In this document: piece by piece, positions 9,078-18,374 of the stretch | Position numbering within the stretch: the first letter of the stretch is position 1 | Layout: each line of letters starts with the position of its first letter | DNA from: Candidatus Thiodiazotropha sp. (ex Epidulcina cf. delphinae) | Lineage (GTDB): Bacteria > Pseudomonadota > Gammaproteobacteria > Chromatiales > Chromatiaceae | Direction of reading: 5' to 3' | Assembly: GCA_025656505.1 (NCBI GenBank) | Contig: JAHXHR010000021.1 | Location: 1 to 36,806, forward strand | Length of the DNA stretch: 36,806 bases | Position numbers and translations under genes: made by a program | The notes under the pieces: model-generated | Seen by the model: the letters and a program-made list of their open reading frames with translations, nothing else | The model's database searches: none | Told to the model about the DNA's origin: nothing

Positions 9078-9731
9078 ATGGAGCTCATCGATCCCATCAT
9101 CCGATTTTTTCAGGAAGGCGGACTGTTCATGTACCCGATCCTGTTGATCTTTGCCGGCGGGCTGGCGATAGCCATCGAACGCTGGATCTATCTGACCCTG
9201 GCGACAGGAAGTAACAAACGCACCTGGAAAAAGGTTCTGCCCCATCTCAATGACGGTGATTTCAAGACCGCCATGGAGACTGCCAACAAGTCCAAGACTG
9301 CGATCGGCACCATGCTGACCTACGGTCTGGCCCGCGCCCGCACCGCAAGACGCCGTGACGATGTCGAGGTGGCCATGGAAGAGGGGCTGATGGAGGCGAT
9401 CCCACGCATGGAAAAACGCACCCATTATCTCAGCACCCTGGCCAACATCGCCACCCTGCTGGGTCTGCTGGGCACCATCATCGGCCTGATCCAGGCATTT
9501 ACCGCCGTCTCCAACGCCGACCCCGCCGAAAAAGCGGACCTGCTGTCGGCCAGTATCTCGGTCGCCATGAACACCACCGCCTTCGGTTTGATCGCCGCCA
9601 TCCCCCTGTTGCTGGTCTACGCCCTGCTGCAAAGCAAGACCACCGCCATCGTCGACAGCCTGGAGATGGCCTCGGTGAAGTTTCTCAACATCTTCAATGA
9701 AAATGCCTATACCACCCGGAGCAAGGCATGA
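9078..9731 (+). CDS. MotA/TolQ/ExbB proton channel family protein
   Basis: 217 residues with GGAG six bases before ATG. The three membrane segments typical of ExbB/TolQ are visible: around 15-38 (LFMYPILLIFAGGLAIAIER), 118-142 (LANIATLLGLLGTIIGLIQA) and 160-185. Between the first two lies a cytoplasmic loop rich in charged residues. The GLLGTIIGLIQAF and AMNTTAFGLIAAIPLLL segments match the MotA_ExbB core that forms the pentameric proton channel. It overlaps the next gene by four bases. In this operon it should convert proton-motive force into mechanical work passed through the two ExbD proteins to the TonB/AgmX-like protein. Confidence 0.93.
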   Translation: MELIDPIIRFFQEGGLFMYPILLIFAGGLAIAIERWIYLTLATGSNKRTWKKVLPHLNDGDFKTAMETANKSKTAIGTMLTYGLARARTARRRDDVEVAMEEGLMEAIPRMEKRTHYLSTLANIATLLGLLGTIIGLIQAFTAVSNADPAEKADLLSASISVAMNTTAFGLIAAIPLLLVYALLQSKTTAIVDSLEMASVKFLNIFNENAYTTRSKA

Positions 9732-10246
9732 GAAGCCGATTCCGGCATCATCATCAAGAGGCGGAGTTGAATATCACCGCCTTTCTCAACCTGATGGTGA
9801 TCCTGATCCCCTTTTTACTGATTACCGCCGCCTTTTCGCGGTTCTCCATCATCGAGCTCTACCTACCTCCGACCAGCGCAGACAGGCTAAAGGCGATCAA
9901 AGAGCTCCAGTTGGAGGTGATTATACGCAAACAGAGCCTGGAAGTGGCCGATCGTGAGGGGGGCCTGATCAGACGCATCGACAATACCACCGAGGGTTAC
10001 GACCTGAAGGCGTTGAACGAGCTGTTGGTGCAGATCAAGGTCCGCTTTCAGGACAAACGCAATGTCTTCATCCTTTCCGAGCCTGAAACCGACTATGAAA
10101 CCATGGTCCAGGTCATGGACGCGGTGCGTATGACAGAGAACGCTGACACCGGCTCACTGATCCAGTACGAGCTTTTCCCTGAAATTTCATTGGGTGATGC
10201 ACCGCCGGTCGCCACCCAGACACAGGACGAAGGTAACACCTCATGA
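9728..10246 (+). CDS. ExbD/TolR family protein 1 (membrane Asp replaced by Asn)
   Basis: 172 residues: short basic N-terminus, one membrane helix (about 17-38) and a periplasmic domain of the ExbD/TolR fold. In ExbD and TolR the helix carries an invariant proton-relay Asp (NVTPLIDVML in E. coli ExbD). The matching stretch here is NITAFLNLMVILIPFLL, with Asn21 at that position. Unless another residue substitutes, this copy should not relay protons itself. The C-terminal half has the usual ExbD feature of a strand-helix pair followed by a Thr-rich tail. It overlaps both neighbours by four bases (ATGA). It probably forms a heterodimer with the second ExbD, which retains Asp. Confidence 0.88.
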   Translation: MRSRFRHHHQEAELNITAFLNLMVILIPFLLITAAFSRFSIIELYLPPTSADRLKAIKELQLEVIIRKQSLEVADREGGLIRRIDNTTEGYDLKALNELLVQIKVRFQDKRNVFILSEPETDYETMVQVMDAVRMTENADTGSLIQYELFPEISLGDAPPVATQTQDEGNTS

Positions 10247-10755
10247 AGATGTCGCGTCGTGCGAAACGCATGGATCGCCACCACAGGAGAAACAAGGGAC
10301 GCGCCGTACTCAACCTGGTATCGCTGATGGACATATTCACCATCCTGGTGTTCTTCCTGCTGGTGAATTCCGGTGAAGTGCAGGTGCTGCCCAACGCAAA
10401 GGCGCTCAGCCTCCCCGAATCAATGGCCGAAAAGAAACCCAAGGAAACCCTGGTGGTGATGGTCAATCACAACGAGATCCTGGTCCAGGGACATCGGGTC
10501 ATCGACCTAGCCCGACCCCTGCCGAAAGGCATCCTCCTGCCCGCATTGAAGGATGAATTGCAGCGCCATGCGGCGCGTTCCAAGGCCGGCACGCTGGAGC
10601 CTTTCAAGGGCAATATCACCATCATGGGAGACAAGCAGATCTCCTACACCTTGTTGAAACGGGTAATGGCTACTTGCGCCGAATCGGAATACCCCCATGT
10701 TTCACTCGCCGTCCTCAGAAGGGCCGAGAAGAGCGCTGGAGGGCAGACCTTGTGA
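10243..10755 (+). CDS. ExbD/TolR family protein 2 (membrane Asp conserved)
   Basis: 170 residues: a very basic cytoplasmic N-terminus (RRAKRMDRHHRRNKGR), one membrane helix with the expected acidic residue (LNLVSLMDIFTILVFFLL, Asp30), then a periplasmic ExbD-like domain with long insertions. Asp30 is the probable protonation site when paired with the ExbB-like channel. The start overlaps the preceding stop in ATGA and the end overlaps the next gene in GTGA, so all four Exb/TonB-type proteins are probably translated in a fixed ratio. As in AglS/AglV of Myxococcus gliding motors, two ExbD paralogues serve one ExbB. Confidence 0.88.
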   Translation: MKMSRRAKRMDRHHRRNKGRAVLNLVSLMDIFTILVFFLLVNSGEVQVLPNAKALSLPESMAEKKPKETLVVMVNHNEILVQGHRVIDLARPLPKGILLPALKDELQRHAARSKAGTLEPFKGNITIMGDKQISYTLLKRVMATCAESEYPHVSLAVLRRAEKSAGGQTL

Positions 10756-11732
10756 GCGCCACCTATCGACATTCCCTCAATCTGCCCTGGAACACAGCGA
10801 GCGCCGATGAACGTCGATTCCAGATCATCGCCCTGTCGGTGATGATCGTCGCCCTGTTGCTCGGCGCCCTGGTGCCGTTGATCGAACTCCCGGAAAAAGA
10901 GCGTTTCAAGAAACAATCCCTGCCCCCCCGGCTGGCCCGCCTGATCCTGGAACAGAAAAAAACACCCCCACCCAAGCCCAAACCGAAAAAGATTGTCAAA
11001 AAGAAGCTGCCGGAACCCAAGCCGGAACCGAAGAAAAAGCCGCCGGTAGAAAAAAAGAAGCCGGAACCGGTCAAACCGCCGGCCAAACAGGTAGCGAAGA
11101 AGCAACCCTCGCCGGAAACGGCGCGCAAGAAGGCGGCCGGCTCCGGTCTGCTCGCCTTCGCCGACCAGTTGGCCGATTTGCGCGAAGAGCCGGTAGGGTC
11201 CAGCGTGCGCGGGGCGCGGAAATTGTCCACCTCGGGCAACAAGACCGCCTCCAGCCGGCGTTCCATCATCTCATCCGGCGTTACCAAGGGCAGTGGCGGC
11301 ATCAATACCGCCGCACTGAGTCGGGATACCGGCGGAGCGGGTCTCAGTGGCCGCAGCACCACCCAAGTGCAAAGCAGTTCGATCACCGATGATGCCCAAG
11401 CCTCCGCCGCCAAAAGAAAGAACAAGGGTAAGAACCACAAAGGCAACCGTACCCGGGAAGAGATCCAACTGGTGTTCGATCAGAATAAGGGGGCGGTGTA
11501 TGCCCTGTATAACCGGGCTCTGCGCAAAGACCCGACCCTCCGCGGTAAGGTGATGTTGGAGCTGACCATCTCGCCGAAGGGCAAGGTGACGAATTGCCGT
11601 ATCCTCTCTTCCGAGTTGAACGACGGTCAACTGGAGCGCAAGCTGATCTCACGCATCAAGCTGTTCAAATTCCAGTCCAAGGACGTAGAGACCGCGATTG
11701 TCTCCTACCCGATCGATTTCCTGCCTTCCTGA
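10752..11732 (+). CDS. TonB-like energy transducer with AgmX/PglI C-terminal domain
   Basis: 326 residues from the GTG at 10752 (GTGA overlap). One membrane helix lies at about 26-46 (IIALSVMIVALLLGALVPLI). A long Pro/Lys/Glu-rich stretch at about 60-115 (TPPPKPKPKK, LPEPKPEPKKKPP) resembles the rigid TonB linker that spans the periplasm. A Ser/Gly-rich region of low complexity covers about 140-215. The C-terminal 90 residues (EEIQLVFDQNKGAVYALYNR ... LRGKVMLELTISPKGKVTNC) match the AgmX/PglI C-terminal domain, a relative of the TonB/TolA C-terminal fold. It should carry force from the ExbBD complex to outer-membrane partners, perhaps the TPR lipoproteins encoded upstream. Confidence 0.85.
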   Translation: MSATYRHSLNLPWNTASADERRFQIIALSVMIVALLLGALVPLIELPEKERFKKQSLPPRLARLILEQKKTPPPKPKPKKIVKKKLPEPKPEPKKKPPVEKKKPEPVKPPAKQVAKKQPSPETARKKAAGSGLLAFADQLADLREEPVGSSVRGARKLSTSGNKTASSRRSIISSGVTKGSGGINTAALSRDTGGAGLSGRSTTQVQSSSITDDAQASAAKRKNKGKNHKGNRTREEIQLVFDQNKGAVYALYNRALRKDPTLRGKVMLELTISPKGKVTNCRILSSELNDGQLERKLISRIKLFKFQSKDVETAIVSYPIDFLPS

Positions 11733-11734
11733 TC

Positions 11735-12751
11735 ATGGCGGATAGGCTTAAGGGCCTTTTCATACTGCCGCTGTTGCTGGGCGGTATGGTGTCACCCTTG
11801 TGCGCGGCATGGGTCAGTGGTGAAGAGGCGATCATGGGCACCCGGATCAAGGCGGAGGTGTGGCATGAGGATGAATCGCAAGGCCGGGCCGCTATCGAAT
11901 CGGTGATGCAGGAGTTCCGGCGCCTGGACCGGAAACTCAGTCCCTCTATCGAGACCAGCGAAATCGCGCAGGTCAACCGCAAGGCGGCGGATGAACCTGT
12001 GCCCATCTCCGCTGAGTTCTACCAATTGTTGAAGACGAGCCTTCGCTACTCCACCCTGACAAAGGGCGCGTTCGACATCACCTTCGCCTCGATCGGTCAC
12101 CGCTATGACTATCGTCAAGGCATCAGACCCAGCAGCGAGCAGGTCAAGCTGACGATCCCGCTGATTGACTATCGACACATACGCCTGGTCCCGGATAACA
12201 GCGCCGTATCCTTCAAGCATGCCGGGGTGCGAATCGACCTGGGCGGCATCGCCAAGGGATATGCGGTGGACCGTGGCATTGCGCTGCTTGAAAAGCGAGG
12301 CATCCGACACGCCCTCATCAGCGCCGGGGGAGACAGCCGTCTGCTCGGCGACCACAAGGGAAGGCCCTGGCATATCGGCATTCAGGCCCCACGGGATAAA
12401 CAGGCCATGGCCGCGGTATTGCCCCTGGCGGACAGCGCCGTCTCGACCTCCGGTGACTATGAGCGCTATTTCGAGAGCGACGGCATACGTTATCACCACA
12501 TCATCAGTCCCGACACCGGCCGCTCTGCCGACAGCTTACAAAGCGTCACCATCATCGGCCCGGATGCGACCCGGACCGATGCCCTTTCGACCGGCATCTT
12601 CGTCCTGGGAGCGGAAGCCGGGATGGCCTTGATCAACCGCCTGGAAGCGTTTGAAGCGGTGATTGTCGACAATCAGGGAAAGATGTCGACATCCGACGGC
12701 CTGGCCAATCTTGGTGTCGGCAAAAAAAGTAAAGCCGCAAATGGACGCTAA
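11735..12751 (+). CDS. apbE: FAD:protein FMN transferase (ApbE family), exported
   Basis: 338 residues, start ATG two bases after the TonB-like gene. A signal peptide covers residues 1-25; the Cys in SPLCAAW is not in a proper lipobox. ApbE motifs appear in order: IMGTRIKAEVW, LDRKLSP, VRIDLGGIAKGYAVD, ISAGGDSRLLG, STSGDYERYF, HHIISPDTGR and TDALSTGIFVLG (the last with the Mg-binding Asp and Thr). The enzyme transfers FMN from FAD to a Thr or Ser of exported target proteins. No FMN-binding-domain substrate is encoded in the operon, so its target, or a structural role in this machine, is unknown. It ends the operon. Confidence 0.92.
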   Translation: MADRLKGLFILPLLLGGMVSPLCAAWVSGEEAIMGTRIKAEVWHEDESQGRAAIESVMQEFRRLDRKLSPSIETSEIAQVNRKAADEPVPISAEFYQLLKTSLRYSTLTKGAFDITFASIGHRYDYRQGIRPSSEQVKLTIPLIDYRHIRLVPDNSAVSFKHAGVRIDLGGIAKGYAVDRGIALLEKRGIRHALISAGGDSRLLGDHKGRPWHIGIQAPRDKQAMAAVLPLADSAVSTSGDYERYFESDGIRYHHIISPDTGRSADSLQSVTIIGPDATRTDALSTGIFVLGAEAGMALINRLEAFEAVIVDNQGKMSTSDGLANLGVGKKSKAANGR

Positions 12752-12796
12752 TCAACGCGAATAGGGAGAGTAAAAAAACACCGTTACAAAGCGAGG

Positions 12797-12832
12797 TTGC
12801 CCATGCGGGTTCAAACCCCGCCTATAGCACAC
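12797..12832 (+). pseudogene. tRNA 3'-end-like fragment
   Basis: The stretch contains a perfect T-arm: stem GCGGG, loop TTCAAAC, stem CCCGC, followed by a seven-base acceptor-like CTATAGC and A. No matching 5' half (it would begin GCTATAG) lies upstream, so this is at most a tRNA remnant. Such fragments often mark the edge of an integrated element. The surrounding 160 nt between apbE and tgt hold nothing else that I can support. Confidence 0.35.
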
Positions 12833-12910
12833 CGGATTCATAATCTCCGATATTGGGTGTCACTCAAGACCACCCGCTAATAGGCCGGAAGGAAGCCTTT
12901 CACGCTATAT

Positions 12911-14050
<1,140 letters not shown>

Positions 14051-14140
14051 CTAGAAAACGTTAAACCCAATCATCGCTACTTGTGTTAACAGGCCCTCAC
14101 TAAAGTGTGAACCAGTATTAGGGTTTTCCCTAAATAAACC

Positions 14141-14169
14141 TTGACAAATCAATCGGTATATTAAAAAAT
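14141..14169 (+). promoter_or_regulatory. Candidate promoter for a small RNA
   Basis: A perfect -35 hexamer TTGACA (14141-14146) is followed by an AT-rich run that can supply a -10 element near 14162-14169 (TTAAAAAAT). It points along the plus strand, against queA and tgt, and lies about 90 nt before a strong intrinsic terminator on the same strand. The -10 element is not canonical, so the exact transcription start is uncertain. Confidence 0.45.
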
Positions 14170-14261
14170 GCTTATGTGTCACTCTTACAGATCGGCACAT
14201 ACACACTTCCATCCTCCTTTGGTGGGAATTTCCAGCGCGGTAAGGTGCCGCGCTTTTTTTT
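14170..14261 (+). ncRNA. Candidate small RNA between queA and tgt
   Basis: A compact transcription unit of about 90 nt, antisense in orientation to its neighbours. It has a TTGACA promoter before it, no sensible ORF, and a Rho-independent terminator at its end (stem AGCGCGG/CCGCGCT at 14234-14254, then eight T). Just before the terminator, CCATC (14209-14213) can pair with GGTGG (14221-14225), which presents a CTCCTTT loop complementary to a Shine-Dalgarno core. A C/U-rich loop beside a U-tailed terminator is typical of Hfq-dependent trans-acting small RNAs. I do not match it to a known family; this is a structural prediction. Confidence 0.45.
14234..14261 (+). terminator. Rho-independent terminator (plus strand)
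   Basis: A seven-base-pair GC-rich stem (AGCGCGG, 14234-14240; CCGCGCT, 14248-14254) with a seven-base loop is followed by T from 14254 to 14261. It functions only for plus-strand transcription; neither flanking gene is on that strand, which is the main argument for a separate small transcript here. Confidence 0.8.
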
Positions 14262-14274
14262 GCCTGCCCATGGT

Positions 14275-15312
14275 TCACAACCTACCTGCATCAGGAGTGA
14301 GAAACATCGCATCCCCATAGCTGAAAAATCGGTATCGCCGCAAGACCGCATGGCGATAGGCCTGCATGATGCGTTCATAACCGGCAAACGCAGAAACCAA
14401 CATCAACAAGGTCGACTGTGGAAGGTGAAAGTTGGTGATCATCGCGTCGACACTGCGGAACCGATAGCCCGGTCTGATGAATAAGCGGGTATCGCCTCGG
14501 TAGGGCCTCAAACCCCCATCGCAGGATGCCGCCTCGAGACTCCGCACACTGGTGGTCCCCACCGCCACCACACGCCCTCCCCGCGCCCGGGTATGTGAAA
14601 CCTGCTCGCATACCCGCTCGTCAACCTCGACATACTCCTTGTGCATGATGTGCTGATCCAGGTCATCCACACGCACGGGCTGGAAGGTTCCCGCTCCGAC
14701 ATGCAATGTCACCCTGGTCTGATGTACGCCCATTTCGGCCAGTTTATCCAACATGGCCCGGTCGAAATGAAGACCCGCCGTCGGAGCGGCAACGGCGCCC
14801 GGTCTTTGGGCATACACCGTTTGGTAACGTTCTTGATCGACCGGCCCGTCCTGCCGCTGTATATAGGGCGGCAACGGCATATGCCCATGCGCTTCCATCA
14901 AGGTATGGAACTCCCCTGAAAGAGATTGCAGCACGAAAAGATCCCCTTCCCGGCCTATGACCTCAACCCGATGCAGGGCGCCGCCCAGCAGCAGATGACT
15001 CCCCGCCTTAGGCGACTTAGCGGCCCTGACATGGGCCAGGGCCGATTCGGGCTGCAAAATCCGTTCTATCAACACCTCAACGCTTCCGCCGCTCTCCTTC
15101 AGTCCGTAGAGCCGGGCGCGCATCACCCGGGTATCATTGAAAACCAACAAATCCTCAGGGCGCAGTAAGCAAGGAAGGTCTTGGAACATAAGATCCTGAG
15201 GTTCCGACCCACCCGACAACAACCCCAGCAGACGGCCGCCGCTTCTTTCATCCAGAGGGAATTGGGCGATCAGTTCATCAGGCAGGTGAAAATTGAAGTC
15301 GGACAGGCGCAT
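14275..15312 (-). CDS. queA: S-adenosylmethionine:tRNA ribosyltransferase-isomerase
   Basis: 345 residues from the ATG at 15312 ([17 protein letters not shown]), the family-typical start; the frame is open 13 codons further up. QueA moves the ribosyl part of AdoMet to preQ1 in tRNA, giving epoxyqueuosine. Motifs: [63 protein letters not shown], and a C-terminal [19 protein letters not shown] and YGDAMFL. It precedes tgt on the same strand, but 257 nt separate them, so the two may not be one tight operon. The gap contains the candidate small RNA. Confidence 0.97.
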   Translation of the reverse strand: MRLSDFNFHLPDELIAQFPLDERSGGRLLGLLSGGSEPQDLMFQDLPCLLRPEDLLVFNDTRVMRARLYGLKESGGSVEVLIERILQPESALAHVRAAKSPKAGSHLLLGGALHRVEVIGREGDLFVLQSLSGEFHTLMEAHGHMPLPPYIQRQDGPVDQERYQTVYAQRPGAVAAPTAGLHFDRAMLDKLAEMGVHQTRVTLHVGAGTFQPVRVDDLDQHIMHKEYVEVDERVCEQVSHTRARGGRVVAVGTTSVRSLEAASCDGGLRPYRGDTRLFIRPGYRFRSVDAMITNFHLPQSTLLMLVSAFAGYERIMQAYRHAVLRRYRFFSYGDAMFLTPDAGRL

Positions 15313-15486
15313 AGGGCGCGGATAGTAGCACGACATGGTAAAGCGGTGCATTATCGGCCGATCGGCATAAAGTAGCGGATATCAATGACCCGGCGTGAGG
15401 ATATTCAGCCCATTTCTTCCCCTCAGACTCAAGAACCGCGTATCATGCATCATACAAGCGTGGTGTAACGATTAAATGCTTCAACC

Positions 15487-15651
15487 TAGGGGGCGTTCTC
15501 AATTAGCTGAGTGAGCGTGATTCTGAGTCATTTTTCGTGCCGGCAAGGCGCGATGAGGCGTAATAGTCATTCTATTGCAACGAATCGCAACGCCGCCGGC
15601 GCGGAAAAGGACCGGAATCACGCCGCGAACGATGATTGAGAACGCCCCCTA
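15487..15651. mobile_element. 165-bp miniature inverted-repeat element (MITE)
   Basis: The ends are perfect 17-bp inverted repeats, TAGGGGGCGTTCTCAAT (15487-15503) and its complement (15635-15651). The outermost TA at each end suggests a TA target duplication, as made by IS630/Tc1-mariner transposases. Inside, further pairings exist (GCGTGATTC with GAATCACGC; a GCCGGC pair), so the whole unit can fold as one long hairpin. It has no ORF. Its middle part resembles the repeat at 18987-19028 and 24103-24160 read in reverse. Confidence 0.75.
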
Positions 15652-15841
15652 AAACCAAATGGAAAAAGTTTGCTGTGGGAGCACCCGTATCAATTGCTTT
15701 ACAAAAAGACGGAGGAACCAGCCATAATTTCGTTTTTTGAAATTGAAGGCGCAGATCACTTTTCCGATCACACACGTGAATTCGATTTGTTCGACACTAT
15801 CGGGCAACTGTTGTAAAGACTCAACGCCCGAGTAGTTGAAC

Positions 15842-18088
15842 ATGGCCATCAGACTCAGACCGCTCTCTCTCAGCGTCTTCACGACGATCTTCGTGGCGGT
15901 CTTTCTAATCCTACTTTTCAGCCTTGGGCATCTGGCATACCGGGAAATCGAGGCGCTGGAGCACAGCTTCCGAACCGCCGGCGAACTCAGAGCAGATGCT
16001 GAGGTTCGCTCCGCGCTGAATGATGCAATCCATCTGATAGCAGGGAGTACAAAACAACTGGCTGCCTCGGAAGAGGTCGCACAACAGATGAACAACGCCG
16101 CCTTCTACACCTACCGGCATCGCCACCGAGCAAAGAACAACCGTTTTGTCTCCGACCACACGCTCGAGGTGGCGTTGTATGATCGCCAAGGGAGCGTGCT
16201 ATCCCGAACCGGCACCTCATTGCTGCCTGACAAGATCGATATCGGCGATACCGGGCATTACATTCAAGTCAGTCAGTATGAGCCTCTGCTGGTGGTCATT
16301 GAACCGGTAAAGGATTCCCTCACTAAGCGCAATCTGGGATATATCGCAACGCTAAGCAGGGTGCTGCCCACATTCAATAGACCGGGCCAATTCAGTCAAG
16401 TGGACCCAGCCACATTGAGTATCGATATCGTTGAGATTGATCGGATCTCCAGTCAGGCGTTTTCAAGACATATCCTCTACCGGTTCTCCAGCGATCCTTA
16501 TACGGAGGCATTGAAATCGGCCACAAATGAAACGCTGCTCCGACTTGCCGGTATTGCTTTCATATTGACATTGTTGATATTCCCACTAGCGACCTGGCTG
16601 ATGAATCGCCCTATCATGCAGCTTTCCCAATACATCGACCGACTGAAACGGAATCCCCATCTGACAGTCGGCGCAGAGACCCAGCAGCCGTTTTTGATCA
16701 AGGAACTGGATAAGATTCGTGAGTCGCTCAATGCCTATCACAACCAGCTGAATCTGGTGCATTTCAGTCTCGATGAAAAGACCCGTGAACTGCATAATCT
16801 GGCGCACCGCGATCCTCTGACGAGCACCATGAGTCGTAGCGCATTCGACAGCTATTGGCGTGAAGTGAATGATGTCTTCCAGTACAGCCGCAACCAAGTC
16901 TGCCTGATGCTGTTTGACATCAACCACTTCAAGGCTCTTAACGACACCTATGGCCATCAAGCCGGTGATAAGGTATTGATAGCCATATCTCAGACTATCA
17001 AGAACATGCTTCAGGGACGGGAGCAGCTATTCAGGCTCGGTGGCGATGAGTTCGCAACACTCTTGATCGGCTGCAACACCTGCAAGGCGATGCAGATCGC
17101 CAAACGCTGCCACTTGGCTATCACAAACTACCCTTTTGAGAAATTGGGCATCAATGAGCCGGTGCGTATGAGTATCGGGCTGGCCCATACCTCAAATGAG
17201 ACGTACAGTTTCGACTCGCTACAGTGGCAGGCCGATATCGCCATCCATTTTGCCAAACGTCCCAGGTATTCAAACATTGTCCGCTTTACCCGTGATTTGG
17301 CAAAGAATGCACGCGGGCTCTATTCCAACCGAACCCACAGCGCCGTGTATGAAGCGATTGCCAGCGGAAGCGGACTGATCATGCACTATCAACCGATCGT
17401 AAATCTTGAGAGGGGCGAACCCCACTACTACGAGGCATTGGCGCGCATCGTACACGAAGGGCAATTGATCATGCCCTCACATATTTTCCCCCTGGTTGAA
17501 GCCCGGAGTCTGGAACTCGACCTTGACCGGCAAGTCATCGCCAAAATCATCTCTGACCTGCAAAATCGGGTTATTCCCATCGGTACGGGCGTCTCGATCA
17601 ACATCTCCGCACCCACCCTTGTCGAGAGTGAACTCCTCAACTGGCTGACGGTATTCAAAACCTACATGAAAGACTACAAGCTGTTGATCGAGGTAACGGA
17701 AACCGCCCTTATCACCCAGCTTCAAACCGCTCGTAATAATCTCGAATCCCTGCGTTCGATGGGCTTTCGAGTCGCTCTGGACGATTTCGGCAGTGGCTAC
17801 TCTTCTCTGCGTTATCTGGGCGCCATGCCGGTGGATGTGGTCAAATTCGACATCGCCCTCACCCGCCTGGTCGATGACCAGACAAACAACCCCATTCTCA
17901 ACTACCTGGCAAAGATGATTACGGAATCCGGACATCTGCTGGTGGCGGAAGGCATCGAAACGGCACAAGCGGCCGAACAACTCGCCAAGCTCGGGTTCCG
18001 TTATGGCCAAGGTTACTACTACGGCAGACCCATACTCAACATACCGGATCCAAAGTCGGTGGAAAATCCGATCAATTTTTCCGCATGA
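15842..18088 (+). CDS. Membrane GGDEF-EAL c-di-GMP enzyme
   Basis: 748 residues from the ATG at 15842; a TTG two codons earlier is an alternative. A transmembrane helix at about 10-32 and a second near 237-257 enclose a periplasmic sensor region of about 200 residues, followed by a HAMP-like linker. The diguanylate cyclase domain has an intact GGDEF at about 400-404; the usual RxxD inhibitory site before it is absent (GREQLF). The phosphodiesterase domain begins near 510 with EAL at 531-533, then NISAPTL, IEVTETAL, LDDFGSGYSSLRYL, VKFDIAL and VAEGIET, so the metal and substrate residues look complete. Both activities are possible. It stands alone, just before tRNA-Leu. Confidence 0.95.
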   Translation: MAIRLRPLSLSVFTTIFVAVFLILLFSLGHLAYREIEALEHSFRTAGELRADAEVRSALNDAIHLIAGSTKQLAASEEVAQQMNNAAFYTYRHRHRAKNNRFVSDHTLEVALYDRQGSVLSRTGTSLLPDKIDIGDTGHYIQVSQYEPLLVVIEPVKDSLTKRNLGYIATLSRVLPTFNRPGQFSQVDPATLSIDIVEIDRISSQAFSRHILYRFSSDPYTEALKSATNETLLRLAGIAFILTLLIFPLATWLMNRPIMQLSQYIDRLKRNPHLTVGAETQQPFLIKELDKIRESLNAYHNQLNLVHFSLDEKTRELHNLAHRDPLTSTMSRSAFDSYWREVNDVFQYSRNQVCLMLFDINHFKALNDTYGHQAGDKVLIAISQTIKNMLQGREQLFRLGGDEFATLLIGCNTCKAMQIAKRCHLAITNYPFEKLGINEPVRMSIGLAHTSNETYSFDSLQWQADIAIHFAKRPRYSNIVRFTRDLAKNARGLYSNRTHSAVYEAIASGSGLIMHYQPIVNLERGEPHYYEALARIVHEGQLIMPSHIFPLVEARSLELDLDRQVIAKIISDLQNRVIPIGTGVSINISAPTLVESELLNWLTVFKTYMKDYKLLIEVTETALITQLQTARNNLESLRSMGFRVALDDFGSGYSSLRYLGAMPVDVVKFDIALTRLVDDQTNNPILNYLAKMITESGHLLVAEGIETAQAAEQLAKLGFRYGQGYYYGRPILNIPDPKSVENPINFSA

Positions 18089-18108
18089 TTCAAAAAATAG
18101 GTTATACT
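18079..18108 (+). promoter_or_regulatory. Probable tRNA-Leu promoter
   Basis: A good -10 hexamer TATACT lies at 18103-18108, followed by a GC-rich discriminator (CTGCGGCC), as is usual for stable-RNA genes under growth-rate control. The -35 region 17-18 bases before it (TTCCGC/TCCGCA) is poor. The 17-bp string around the -10 recurs exactly at 25735-25751. Confidence 0.55.
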
Positions 18109-18122
18109 CTGCGGCCTTGCGA

Positions 18123-18209
18123 GCCGGGGTGGCGGAATTGGCAGACGCAGTGGATTCAAAATCCACCGGTAGCAATACCATGCGGGTTCAAGTCCCGCCC
18201 CCGGTACCA
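18123..18209 (+). tRNA. tRNA-Leu (anticodon CAA)
   Basis: An 87-nt class II tRNA with all arms. The acceptor GCCGGGG (18123-18129) pairs with CCCCGGT (18199-18205), with G-U as the first pair. The anticodon stem-loop GTGGA-TTCAAAA-TCCAC gives anticodon CAA, which reads UUG. A long variable arm and the T-arm GCGGG-TTCAAGT-CCCGC follow, and the CCA end is encoded (18207-18209). No intron or second tRNA is present. Confidence 0.95.
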
Positions 18210-18374
18210 GTTTCTGTAATTCTTTCTCCCAATCCCCTCAACCGGTCATGGAGAAATCCTCCTTGCATTCATCACGTTTCAGCCTGCGGACGATGTGGAT
18301 TTTAGCGCCCTGTTCTGTTCAAATGTCGGCTGCCGGGTGACCTGAGCAACAGCGTAAATGGCCGCGGCACCCCC

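Noticed and set aside
12780..12860. Complete tRNA or tmRNA
   Set aside because: Only a T-arm and acceptor-like end are found; no matching 5' acceptor strand or anticodon arm can be drawn.
15652..15841. c-di-GMP riboswitch before the GGDEF-EAL gene
   Set aside because: None of the conserved GEMM core sequence is present in the leader.
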